Origin: Bacteroidota bacterium
GTDB lineage: Bacteria > Bacteroidota > Bacteroidia > JAADEI01
Reading direction: 5' to 3'
NCBI GenBank assembly: GCA_015490475.1
Contig: WFXT01000043.1
Location: forward strand, 1 to 7,722
Length of the DNA stretch: 7,722 nucleotides
The notes below the pieces were generated by a model. That model was not told the origin of the DNA. It did no database searches and was given only the letters and a program-made list of their open reading frames with translations. A program made the position numbers and the translations under genes. Shown piece after piece: positions 1 to 7,564 of this stretch. Position 1 is the stretch's first letter. Every line of letters begins with the position of its first letter.

Positions 1-409
1 CTCCGGTATCTATCAAGACTCCATCATTATAGTCAATCATCTGGCTCAGGAAATTCACCGAGACACCAACCACACCGTTTTCCTTAACATAAGCCGTGTG
101 TTTACCATCACTGGCAACAAAAAGAAGTTTTCTATTCTCAGTCCATCCTGCCTGATAGGCAAGCCATACAGCCACACGAGAACCGTTGCCGCAAAAGGAT
201 GCTTCCTGCCCATCAGAATTGTAATATAACATTCTAAAAACAGCCTTCTCCCCAGGAATAATTCTAATCAACCCATCCGCTCCTATGCCAGTGTGCCTGC
301 TACACAGTTCTTTTATTTCCCTGGAAGACAGCTTATATTGGTCATTAGGATCTATAATAACAATAAAATCATTCCCTGTGCCATGTGCTTTGACAAAAGG
401 CACATACAT
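1..409 (-). CDS. dapF: Diaminopimelate epimerase DapF (N-terminal 136 residues; cut by window edge)
   Basis: Cofactor-independent cytoplasmic epimerase that converts LL-diaminopimelate to meso-diaminopimelate, the lysine precursor and peptidoglycan cross-linking residue. I translated the region by hand. The N-terminus reads MYVPFVKAHGTGNDF, matching the family's start signature. It is followed by SRHTGIGADGL (37-47) and NSDGQEASFCGNGSR (64-78), the site of the first catalytic cysteine, here Cys73, the same number as in the well-studied Haemophilus enzyme. The frame stays open to the window edge with DapF-like sequence. The second catalytic cysteine (near 217 in the family) lies outside, so completeness cannot be judged. 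The ATG overlaps the ftcD stop by one base (TAATG), which suggests translational coupling. The start is sound because the signature begins within seven codons. The family call is very secure. Confidence 0.96.
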   Translation of the reverse strand, partial: MYVPFVKAHGTGNDFIVIIDPNDQYKLSSREIKELCSRHTGIGADGLIRIIPGEKAVFRMLYYNSDGQEASFCGNGSRVAVWLAYQAGWTENRKLLFVASDGKHTAYVKENGVVGVSVNFLSQMIDYNDGVLIDTG

Positions 410-2103
410 TACTCCACCAGTTTGGTCAACACTTTATCAAACAACTTCTCATGCCTTTGTTTAACATCATCAAGCAATTCTTTAGCAGACTTTAACTTCT
501 CAGAAACCCATTTTTTGTCTTCTATTTCACGTGCATTGATTAAAACATTCATATAAGCAGCCTCCGCGGCGGCACGTGCACAGGATGAACCACTTGCCAC
601 ATCGGTAATTGAAGCCTGTAATCCTTTCTCTGCCAGCTCCTCAAGTAATGGAAACACTTCCTTAACTGTTTCAAGCGTTTGATAAGGGACTTCCAAAGCT
701 TCTTTATAAGCCTCCTGTATCCTTTGCTGTTTTTCCTCGGGATTTCCTTTTATTCTGAATGCATCCATAACCTTCTGGAAGGATTTACTATCAGCATCAA
801 CCAGATATAATAGTTTATCTTTGAGTTGCTGTGCTTTTTCGGCAAGAGTAGAAAAATATTCAAATTTATCTTCCCAACCGTGCTTGTGTGCCGAAAGATT
901 AGCCACCATTGAAGCGAGTGCAGCGGCAAGAGAACCCACCAATGCTCCAACAGAGCCACCTCCTGGGACAGGACTATCAACGGACACTTCATTAACAAAT
1001 TCTCTAACTGTTTTTCTTACGAGACTATTTTTTCTTTCCTCTTCCTGTATGCGATATTCTATTATTTTCTTTTCAGGATCAAAAGGCTGAACGGAATTAA
1101 GCCCCAAGCTCTCAATTGCAATATGAATAATTTCTTCTTCTGGAACTCCCCATGACCTTCTTTGTCTCTTTAGATAATACTTTCCTGCTTCCAGAAGGAC
1201 CTTCAGTGGCACAAGCCCTACAATTTCAGACCCTGTAACCCTGAGCCCCCTTTTACGTGCGGATTCATCAGTGGCTTCAAAAGCCACGTGAATGGGCACT
1301 TCGTCAATGTTAGTAATATTCATAGAAACCTGGGCAATACCATATTCGTCTATATACCAGCCTATTGCCCGAACTCCTTTTAATGTTCCCGGCATATAAA
1401 CAGGTTTCCCTTCTGCATCAAGAACTTTTTCACCTATTACGGGATGACCTTTTCTAAGCAGACGTCCTCTTTCCCGAATATCAAAAGCCACCAAATTAGC
1501 CCGTCTAACATTAGTAGTGTTCAGATTAACGTTATATGCGACAAGGAACGGTCTAGCACCAATTGCCGTGGCTCCTGTTTTAGCCACGTGGTCGTTCCAT
1601 TCAGCAGGACCATAATCTGGTTTCCATTCTGGCGATTTCAATTTTTCGGGAAGTGCTTCATATTCACCCTGCCTTATGTTAGCAAGGCTTCTTCTTTCTG
1701 GTTTAGTAGCAGAAAATTCATACATATAAACAGGAATCTTTAATTCCTCGCCAACTCTCCTTGCCAGTTTGTGAGCCCATTCAGATGCTTCTTCCATAGT
1801 CATATTTGCTACTGGCACCAGTGGACACACGTCAGTAGCACCCATTCTGGGATGGGCTCCTTTGTGTTTTCGCATATCTATTAACTCTGCTGCTGTTTTA
1901 ATAGCCTGAAATGCTGCTTCCACCACCTTCTCGGGTTCCCCAACAAAGGTCATAACTGTCCTATTGGTTGCCTCTCCTGGGTCAACATCAAGCAATTGAA
2001 CTCCCTCAACACTCCTAATAGCCTCAGCAATAGCATTAATAACTTCTTTGTTTCTGCCTTCACTAAAATTAGGTACACATTCCAGAATTTTTCTGTTTAT
2101 CAT
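409..2103 (-). CDS. ftcD: Bifunctional glutamate formiminotransferase / formimidoyl-THF cyclodeaminase
   Basis: 564-residue fused enzyme of histidine breakdown. It transfers the formimino group of formiminoglutamate to tetrahydrofolate, then deaminates the product to 5,10-methenyl-THF and ammonia. The formiminotransferase part covers about 1-330: ILECVPNFSEG near the start, TNRTV (46-50) and HKGAHPRMGATDVCP (80-94). His84 there aligns with the catalytic His82 of mammalian FTCD. The cyclodeaminase part covers about 360-564: SPVPGGGSVGALVGSLAAAL (377-396), LVDADSKSF (434-442) and TDVASG (500-505). Both halves are complete, and the length fits the fused family (human about 540). The open frame extends three codons upstream to a TTG, but the ATG at 2103 is preferred because homologs begin immediately before the ECVPNFSEG motif. 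No other histidine-utilisation gene is in the window. It is separated from the upstream gene by 115 bases and joined to dapF downstream. Confidence 0.96.
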   Translation of the reverse strand: MINRKILECVPNFSEGRNKEVINAIAEAIRSVEGVQLLDVDPGEATNRTVMTFVGEPEKVVEAAFQAIKTAAELIDMRKHKGAHPRMGATDVCPLVPVANMTMEEASEWAHKLARRVGEELKIPVYMYEFSATKPERRSLANIRQGEYEALPEKLKSPEWKPDYGPAEWNDHVAKTGATAIGARPFLVAYNVNLNTTNVRRANLVAFDIRERGRLLRKGHPVIGEKVLDAEGKPVYMPGTLKGVRAIGWYIDEYGIAQVSMNITNIDEVPIHVAFEATDESARKRGLRVTGSEIVGLVPLKVLLEAGKYYLKRQRRSWGVPEEEIIHIAIESLGLNSVQPFDPEKKIIEYRIQEEERKNSLVRKTVREFVNEVSVDSPVPGGGSVGALVGSLAAALASMVANLSAHKHGWEDKFEYFSTLAEKAQQLKDKLLYLVDADSKSFQKVMDAFRIKGNPEEKQQRIQEAYKEALEVPYQTLETVKEVFPLLEELAEKGLQASITDVASGSSCARAAAEAAYMNVLINAREIEDKKWVSEKLKSAKELLDDVKQRHEKLFDKVLTKLVE

Positions 2104-2146
2104 AACACTCAAATTTTTCTGTAAATGTAGATAGTAAGAAGGAAAA

Positions 2147-2162
2147 TTTTTCCATGGAAAAA
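2147..2162. promoter_or_regulatory. Perfect 16-base palindrome in the ftcD leader, possible operator
   Basis: The sequence TTTTTCCATGGAAAAA reads the same on both strands. It lies 44 bases before the ftcD ATG, in the only long gap of the left half. Directly next to it (2141-2146) is GGAAAA, so the stretch 2141-2162 holds three alternating half-sites of the type GGAAAA(A)/TTTTTCC. That geometry suits a dimeric DNA-binding regulator controlling ftcD-dapF. It is not a convincing terminator, since the inverted repeat has no loop of its own and the arms are mostly A/T. The regulator is unknown, and a chance A/T-rich palindrome remains possible. Confidence 0.35.
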
Positions 2163-2218
2163 GTCAACTGTGAGATAGGCATAACTATTAGTGCTCATCT
2201 GCTGTGATACAAGAAACT

Positions 2219-3520
2219 TCAACGAAATCGTAGAGGCATTGGATTCCTAACTATCCATCTGGGTTGTCCCTCATCTACATAGGAAAGAGTTCCATTAACA
2301 AATACTTGTACTACTTTATAGGGAAGTTCTCTGTATAAATAAGGATTCCAGCCACATTTATGATATGACGAACACATCTTCCATGTTTGTTGTTCAAGAA
2401 CCACCAGGTCTGCATACATGCCTTCTGAAATATCACCCCTTGCGTTGATTTTATAAATTTTAGCGGGATTTGTTGATATTAGTTGCACGAGTCGATGCCA
2501 TGATATGTTACCATTTTCCACAAAAGTAGTCATCAGCGGAATAAGTCCTTCAATTGATGGTATTCCAGATGGTGCTTTCCAGTAAGGTCTTATTTTTTCT
2601 GAGACCAAATGTGGTGCATGGTCTGTTCCAATAGTATCTATAACAGAATTCAATGCTTTTTGCAGCGCCTCTCTGTCTTGAGTTCGTTTTATTGAAGGAT
2701 TACACTTTATCCAATTGCCCCAATGATAATAGTCAGAAGAATCAAAGAACAAGTATTGCGGGCAAGTCTCAATGGAAACAGTCTCTGGTTTATCCTTGAT
2801 CAGCAAATCAACCTCTTCTTTTGTGGAAAGGTGTAGTATATGAACATGTTTATGATATTTACGCGCTAATGATATTACCGATTGGGTGGCTTGATAGCAT
2901 GCTTCTGGTGGTCGTACATACATGTGTATCTCAGGAAAATACTCATTTTTAAGTTTTAAAGAGTTATTTCTAACAATACTTTCCAGTTCACTGTGCACAG
3001 CAACAGGGACATCAATAATCTCCAGCAAATGCTCAAACTCTTCTAAATTTATAAGCAGATTGCCTGTGCTACGTGCAAGAAATGCTTTTACTGCAGGGAT
3101 ATTAGGATGGTGAGCCCATTCTGGCAATTCATCAATATTATCAGGCGTTACTCCAGGATAAAAGGCATAATTAATCCACGATAATTCCTGTGCAATATTC
3201 ATTTTGTCGCGCCATGCAGTATAAGACGTGGTTTCCGGAATCGTATTTGGCATATCTATAAATGAAGTCACTCCTCCCCTTAGAGCAGCCTTACTTTCAG
3301 TTTCAATTGTTGCCTTGTACTCCAGACCGGGTTGTCTAAAATGAACGTGCAGGTCAATCGCTCCGGGTAATACATACCTACCTTCAACATCAAAAACAGT
3401 CGCTGTTTGCTTAGAAACCCTTCCAACCTCTATGATAAAGGGCGGTTCTACTAAAATGTCTCCTTCAATAATCCCTTGAGAAGTTACAATTCGGGCATTA
3501 ACTATTCTAAATGGCTTCAA
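2219..3520 (-). CDS. pyrC: Dihydroorotase (amidohydrolase superfamily)
   Basis: 433-residue zinc enzyme that reversibly cyclises N-carbamoyl-aspartate to dihydroorotate, the third step of pyrimidine synthesis. Visible active-site elements are DLHVHFRQPG (56-65, metal ligands His58 and His60), AVKAFLARSTGN (143-154, Lys145 in the position of the carboxylated bridging lysine), VHSELE (175-180, His176), HILHLST (227-233, His230), KCNPSIK (272-278) and IGTDHAPH (297-304, Asp300). All expected ligands are present, so it should be active rather than one of the inactive DHOase-like partners. Hydantoinase or allantoinase is less likely given the RQPG and TDHAPH pattern. The start is TTG: no in-frame ATG or GTG lies between the upstream stop (TGA at 3548-3550) and MKPFRIVNARIV, the usual N-terminal strand. 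TTGA overlaps the pntB stop by four bases, so translation is probably coupled. Whether the organism calls it pyrC is a naming choice. Confidence 0.92.
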   Translation of the reverse strand: MKPFRIVNARIVTSQGIIEGDILVEPPFIIEVGRVSKQTATVFDVEGRYVLPGAIDLHVHFRQPGLEYKATIETESKAALRGGVTSFIDMPNTIPETTSYTAWRDKMNIAQELSWINYAFYPGVTPDNIDELPEWAHHPNIPAVKAFLARSTGNLLINLEEFEHLLEIIDVPVAVHSELESIVRNNSLKLKNEYFPEIHMYVRPPEACYQATQSVISLARKYHKHVHILHLSTKEEVDLLIKDKPETVSIETCPQYLFFDSSDYYHWGNWIKCNPSIKRTQDREALQKALNSVIDTIGTDHAPHLVSEKIRPYWKAPSGIPSIEGLIPLMTTFVENGNISWHRLVQLISTNPAKIYKINARGDISEGMYADLVVLEQQTWKMCSSYHKCGWNPYLYRELPYKVVQVFVNGTLSYVDEGQPRWIVRNPMPLRFR

Positions 3521-4941
3521 AGTTCTTGGATTGCCTTGATTATTTCTTCAATGGCTTTTTTAGCATCAGCAAAAAGCATCCTTGTATTATCCATATAAAA
3601 CAGCGGATTATCAATTCCTGCATATCCAGGTCTCATACTACGCTTAATTACAATTACATTTTTCGCCTTATATGCTTGTAATATAGGCATACCATAGATT
3701 GGCGAGGATGGGTCCTGTTCGGCAGCAGGGTTAACAACGTCGTTAGCACCAATAATCACAACAACGTCAGTGGTTGGAAATTCCTGGTTTGCCTGTTCCA
3801 GTTCAAGAAGTTTATCATAGGGCACGTCTGCCTCTGCAAGCAACACATTCATGTGTCCTGGCATTCGCCCAGCAACAGGATGGATTGCGTATTTCACTTC
3901 AACTCCTCTCTCTTCAAGTAATTTCTCTAGCTCATGTAATGCATGTTGAGCTTGAGCAACCGCAAGTCCATATCCCGGAACAAATATTACTTTATTTGCA
4001 TAAGCAAGCATAATACCTGCATCTTGTGGCGTAACTTCTTTAATGTTTTTTTCTCCTTCTTCTGCACTTTTAGCACCTCCTCCCACAATAGCCCCCAATA
4101 GGACATTCATAAGGGACCTGTTCATAGCACGAGTCATAAGGATAGTGAGCAATGTTCCTGCAGACCCTACTAATATACCGCCTATTATCATCGCCATATT
4201 ATCATAAGCGAAGCCCGCAAAGGCAGCCGCAGTACCTGTGAATGAATTAAGCAGGGATATAACAACGGGCATGTCTGCTCCACCAATAGGTAATACGAAA
4301 GTGATCCCATATAAAACAGCAAGAGCAAAGAATATTACAACCTTTACAAAATCAAGGTCTCCATTAAGCCAGATATAAAACCCATAGCTGAGAGTAACAA
4401 GCAATAACAAAGCATTAAGAAGATTGATGCCTTTTATGCGTGCCCACTTGTCGGAAATCTTACCCTCCAGTTTGCCCCAGGCAATGATACTGCCGGAAAA
4501 AGAAATACTACCAATAAGTGTTCCCAACAAGATACTCCCATATTCAAGGTATGCATATAAATCCCATGTTTCGGGATGAAAATGATATACTTCTACAAGT
4601 GAGATAAGTGCTACACAAGCACCTCCCATCCCATTAAAGAGAGAAACCATTTGTGGCATTGCAGTCATTGGAACTTTGCGAGCTGCCCATGTTCCTGCAA
4701 TACTGCCTATGCCCAATCCAGCAATTATCAACCCAAGATTTGTTATGGGCATCAACCCTTCCAGTAGTAGAAAAACTATTGTAGCAAGGATTGCTATACC
4801 CATTCCGGCGGCAGCCACTGCATTGCCTTGTCGTGCTGTCTTAGGGTGACTCATCATTTTTAAGCCAAATACGAAAGAGAGAGCTGCAAGCAAATAAGCC
4901 ACTTCCAGAAACACCTTTGCAGCATCTGCGTTTTCAATCAT
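3517..4941 (-). CDS. pntB: NAD(P) transhydrogenase subunit beta PntB
   Basis: 474-residue membrane subunit of the proton-translocating transhydrogenase. The N-terminal two thirds (about 8-290) are a series of hydrophobic helices forming most of the proton channel domain (dII). They include IGGADMPVVISLLNSFTG (219-236), with the conserved Asp223 and Asn232 equivalent to Asp213 and Asn222 of E. coli PntB. The C-terminal part (about 300-474) is the NADPH-binding domain dIII, facing the cytoplasm: VPGYGLAVAQAQHA (321-334), HPVAGRMPGHMNVLLAEA (354-371), IGANDVVNPAA (397-407), DPSSPIYGMP (410-419) and KRSMRPGYAG (433-442). Near the C-terminus it reads MLFADAK where E. coli has MLFGDAK, a conservative change. 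Full length for the family. The ATG overlaps the pntAB stop by four bases (ATGA). Confidence 0.97.
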   Translation of the reverse strand: MIENADAAKVFLEVAYLLAALSFVFGLKMMSHPKTARQGNAVAAAGMGIAILATIVFLLLEGLMPITNLGLIIAGLGIGSIAGTWAARKVPMTAMPQMVSLFNGMGGACVALISLVEVYHFHPETWDLYAYLEYGSILLGTLIGSISFSGSIIAWGKLEGKISDKWARIKGINLLNALLLLVTLSYGFYIWLNGDLDFVKVVIFFALAVLYGITFVLPIGGADMPVVISLLNSFTGTAAAFAGFAYDNMAMIIGGILVGSAGTLLTILMTRAMNRSLMNVLLGAIVGGGAKSAEEGEKNIKEVTPQDAGIMLAYANKVIFVPGYGLAVAQAQHALHELEKLLEERGVEVKYAIHPVAGRMPGHMNVLLAEADVPYDKLLELEQANQEFPTTDVVVIIGANDVVNPAAEQDPSSPIYGMPILQAYKAKNVIVIKRSMRPGYAGIDNPLFYMDNTRMLFADAKKAIEEIIKAIQEL

Positions 4942-5252
4942 TGCTTCTTCTTTTCTTTAAACATCTCAAGCATTCTGTCTGTGACAACGAAACCCCCAAC
5001 AACGTTAAGCGTCCCAAGGACAACGGCAGCAAATCCCAATCCGAGTAATAGGTAATTATCTTCGGGTGCAAGGGCAAGGGCTATAATACTTCCTATTATA
5101 ACAACCCCATGAATGGCATTAGCACCAGACATCAAGGGCGTATGTAATATTGTAGGAACAGCAGAAATAACTTCCACTCCAAGGAATAAGGCAAGGATGA
5201 CAATATATATCATGTCAAGGTTTGACAGAAAAAATTCAATCCACACATTCAT
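4938..5252 (-). CDS. pntAB: NAD(P) transhydrogenase subunit alpha part 2 (membrane part, PntAB)
   Basis: 104-residue integral membrane protein that carries the few helices found at the C-terminus of PntA in two-subunit enzymes. Three hydrophobic segments are visible at about 13-31, 47-62 and 67-90. They contain the family patterns VPTILHTPLMSGANAIHG (32-49) and GGFVVTDRMLEMFK (86-99), followed by a lysine-rich cytoplasmic tail. Together with PntB it forms the proton channel and anchors the soluble NAD(H) domain. It is a separate gene here, as in Rhodospirillum rubrum, not a fragment of a broken pntA: it has its own ATG and overlaps pntAA in a different frame by four bases (ATGA), the usual arrangement for split enzymes. 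Confidence 0.96.
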   Translation of the reverse strand: MNVWIEFFLSNLDMIYIVILALFLGVEVISAVPTILHTPLMSGANAIHGVVIIGSIIALALAPEDNYLLLGLGFAAVVLGTLNVVGGFVVTDRMLEMFKEKKKQ

Positions 5253-6355
5253 TGTTTATCTGATTTTAATGCAGGGTGCCTCAATTCTCCATTGTAAACT
5301 ATTGTGCAATCACTTATTATTTGATCCGAAAAATCAAATTTCAACTGGTTCTCCTCAATTAACAAATCAAGCAGATTGAATATGTTCTTGCTAAATAACG
5401 TACTGGCGGTTCTGGGTTTGCGAGCAGGCAAACTTGTATAACCAACGACTCTAGCATTACCATATTCTACAATCTCATCTGCTTTTGTTACTTCCGTATT
5501 GCCACCAAATTGAGCTGCAAGGTCTATTACCACCCCGCCAGGTGGCATATTCTCAAGAGCCTTCCTTGTAATGAGAATTGGCGCTTTCTTGCCCGGCACA
5601 ACAGCAGAAGTGATAATCAGATTTGTTTTACTTGCTTGTTTTTCAAAAGTTTGCTGCTGCCTTCTTAGAAAATCTTCCGTCTGTTCAACTGCATAGCCTC
5701 CCTGTTCTTCTGTCCTGGCTCCCTCCAGATGAAGCACTTGAGCACCGAGACTTCTTATTTCCTCCTGTGCAGATTCTCTTACATCATATCCAGTGATTCT
5801 AGCACCCAGTCGTTTAGCAGTAGCTATAGCCTGAAGACCTGCTACTCCCGCACCAATTACCAATACTTCCACAGGCTTTACCATGCCTGCAGCAGTGGAT
5901 AACATAGGCATAAGGATTGGCAGAAGTTCTGCCCCCAAGACAACTGCTTCATAACCAGCAATAGTTGCCTGAGAAGACAAGACATCCATTGACTGAGCCC
6001 TTGTGATACGTGGAATTGCGTCCAGAGCAATAAGCGTTCCCTTAGCATTAGCTATTTTCAGAGCACGGTCTTTATGCCACAAAAAATAGGTAAGACAAAT
6101 CAATGTTTGGCCCTCTCTAACCCCAAAGTCTTCAGGGAAATTGATTGAAACAACTATGTCTGCATTTTCCCTAATTTCTTGCCTGTTCACTATTTGAGCT
6201 CCTGCTGCTTCATAATCACTATCAGCAAATAGAGCATTCTTTCCTGCTTCAGTTTCAATCAGTACCTTAAAACCTTTCTTTACAAGGGCATAAACATCCT
6301 GGGGCACAAGAGCAACACGCCCATCATTATCCTTCAGCACACCTATCTTAATCAT
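5249..6355 (-). CDS. pntAA: NAD(P) transhydrogenase subunit alpha part 1 (NAD-binding, PntAA)
   Basis: 368-residue soluble domain dI, which binds NAD(H) and passes hydride to or from NADP(H) held by PntB. It belongs to the alanine dehydrogenase/PntA family. Visible motifs are KDNDGRVALVP (8-18), RITRAQSMDVLSSQATIAGY (116-135), the nucleotide-binding loop VIGAGVAGLQAIATAKRLGA (166-185) with GYDVR (189-193) after the second strand, the flexible-loop region around GGYAVE (219-224), and VVPGKKAPILIT (252-263) with IDLAAQFGGN (277-286). There are no membrane segments, in line with the split enzyme. Alanine dehydrogenase is excluded by the two adjoining membrane-subunit genes. It begins 59 bases after dnaN, and no clear promoter is visible between them, so read-through from dnaN is plausible. 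Confidence 0.96.
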   Translation of the reverse strand: MIKIGVLKDNDGRVALVPQDVYALVKKGFKVLIETEAGKNALFADSDYEAAGAQIVNRQEIRENADIVVSINFPEDFGVREGQTLICLTYFLWHKDRALKIANAKGTLIALDAIPRITRAQSMDVLSSQATIAGYEAVVLGAELLPILMPMLSTAAGMVKPVEVLVIGAGVAGLQAIATAKRLGARITGYDVRESAQEEIRSLGAQVLHLEGARTEEQGGYAVEQTEDFLRRQQQTFEKQASKTNLIITSAVVPGKKAPILITRKALENMPPGGVVIDLAAQFGGNTEVTKADEIVEYGNARVVGYTSLPARKPRTASTLFSKNIFNLLDLLIEENQLKFDFSDQIISDCTIVYNGELRHPALKSDKQ

Positions 6356-6414
6356 AGCGCTTATCTGGTGCTAAAATAGGCTTTTTTAATTATATAAATG
6401 CCTGATTTGACTCA
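6356..6414. other. dnaN-pntAA spacer, no clear promoter or terminator
   Basis: This 59-base A/T-rich spacer contains TATAAT on the minus strand but no well-placed -35-like partner. It also has TATTTTAG, one base off the TAnnTTTG box, again without an upstream TTTG element at the usual distance. A weak GGC...GCC inverted repeat with A/T arms is not followed by a T-run. I see no firm signal separating dnaN from the transhydrogenase genes. Confidence 0.4.
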
Positions 6415-7539
6415 TTACCCCACTGGCATAATAAGCATTAACACCTTTCTATTAGGTAGATCATCATTGGGATAAATCATTACAGGATTTTCAACAGATT
6501 TAAATTCAATTCTCAATTCATCAACAGGAAAATGTTTTACTGCCTCTTCCAAGAAAGGGGCATTAAAGGTAACATTCATCTGTTCGCCTTGATATGTAGC
6601 AAGTAATCTTTCCTCAGCCCTGTTAGAAAAATCAATATCTTCAGCAGTTAACTTGGGTTCAGGACCAAGTTCAAACATTACAGCCTGTGTAGTACGATTA
6701 GCAAACAATGAAACCCTCTTAAGGGCAGTCAACAACTGGTCTTTATTAACAGTCAAATGATTGGGATATTCGTTAGGAATAATCTGCTTATAGTCAGGGA
6801 ACGCTGCATCTATCAGTTGAGTGTAAAAAATAGTGTCTCCAAACTGAAAGTAAGCATACTTATCATTGAAAGTTAGGGAGACTTGCAATTCTTCATCAGA
6901 AGGCAATATTTCTTTAAGTGTAGCTGCGGCTTTTCTGGGCAAAGTGAATGCAGTAGCTGTTGCACCGGCAGAGGCTCCAGAAACCTCGTTAGTTGAATAT
7001 ACAATTAGGCGATGGGCATCTGTGGCAACAAAACTAATGCCCTCCTCACTAAATTCAATTCTGATTCCAGCAAGGGCTCTACTCGTTTCTTCATCCTTAG
7101 AGGCAGCAAAGAGAGTAGTTTCTATAAAATGCTTTAACAGTGCAGCTGGAATGACTATTTGAGTACCACCTTCTATTTCTGGAAGCAATGGAAATTCTTC
7201 TGGATTGTCCCCGGTTATGATGTACCGACCCGTATTAGTTGTAATAATTAGAGAAAAGTGCTCTGGGTCTATTTCAATCGCAAGAGGTTCATCTTTAACA
7301 TTCCTCAAAAACTCAAGGAACATTTTAGCAGGAATAGCAGCCTTCCCTGTTCCTGTTCCGTCAACGCTAACTTTCGCTTTTATTCCACTTTCAATATTAT
7401 TCCCTATAATTTGCAGTTCTCCGTTATTCAATTCAAATAAGAAACATCTTAATACAGGTAGGACTGTGTTTTCAGATATTACTCGCTTCACTTCCTTACA
7501 GACATCTAAAAGGTCATTGGCTGCAACATTGAATCTCAT
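6415..7539 (-). CDS. dnaN: DNA polymerase III subunit beta (sliding clamp)
   Basis: 374-residue clamp that dimerises into a ring around DNA and tethers the replicative polymerase and other clamp-binding proteins. The three repeated clamp domains fall at about 1-120, 125-245 and 250-374. Recognisable features are the N-terminal MRFNVAANDLLDVCKEVKRV, ATDAHRL (172-178) in domain 2, FPDY (247-250) at the domain 2/3 junction, SNRAEERLLATYQGEQMNV (305-323) and the closing LMLIMPVG. Length is normal (E. coli 366). The extreme C-terminus stops at MPVG, slightly shorter than the MPMRL-type endings that line the partner-binding pocket in E. coli. Neither dnaA nor recF lies in the window, although the upstream neighbour is only partly visible. 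The ATG is clear. A promoter-like TAACTTTG box lies 18 bases upstream. Confidence 0.97.
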   Translation of the reverse strand: MRFNVAANDLLDVCKEVKRVISENTVLPVLRCFLFELNNGELQIIGNNIESGIKAKVSVDGTGTGKAAIPAKMFLEFLRNVKDEPLAIEIDPEHFSLIITTNTGRYIITGDNPEEFPLLPEIEGGTQIVIPAALLKHFIETTLFAASKDEETSRALAGIRIEFSEEGISFVATDAHRLIVYSTNEVSGASAGATATAFTLPRKAAATLKEILPSDEELQVSLTFNDKYAYFQFGDTIFYTQLIDAAFPDYKQIIPNEYPNHLTVNKDQLLTALKRVSLFANRTTQAVMFELGPEPKLTAEDIDFSNRAEERLLATYQGEQMNVTFNAPFLEEAVKHFPVDELRIEFKSVENPVMIYPNDDLPNRKVLMLIMPVG

Positions 7540-7556
7540 ATGTATCTTTTTTATGG

Positions 7557-7564
7557 CAAAGTTA
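7557..7564 (-). promoter_or_regulatory. Bacteroidota-type -7 promoter box upstream of dnaN
   Basis: TAACTTTG on the minus strand is an exact match to the TAnnTTTG -7 element used by the primary sigma factor of Bacteroidota. Transcription would start roughly 6-8 bases further on, leaving a leader of about a dozen bases before the dnaN ATG. The usual TTTG element about 19-20 bases upstream is not present. A TTTG occurs at 7576-7579, but it is only 11 bases away. The call therefore rests on the -7 box and its position. Confidence 0.5.

Noticed and set aside
293..556. Plus-strand 87-codon frame over dapF and the ftcD end
   Set aside because: It is antisense to two well-identified genes, with low-complexity shadow sequence.
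2104..2140. TACATTTA as an ftcD promoter box
   Set aside because: It differs from TAnnTTTG at the last base, and there is no TTTG element at the expected upstream distance.
4938..6355. Possible broken pntA gene (two pieces instead of one)
   Set aside because: Each piece has its own start and stop with an ATGA overlap, and the boundary falls between the soluble and membrane domains. This is the known three-subunit form of the enzyme.
6356..6380. Small hairpin (AGCAC/GCGCT) just before the pntAA ATG
   Set aside because: In the mRNA sense it has an A-C mismatch in a five-base stem, too weak to call a regulatory structure.
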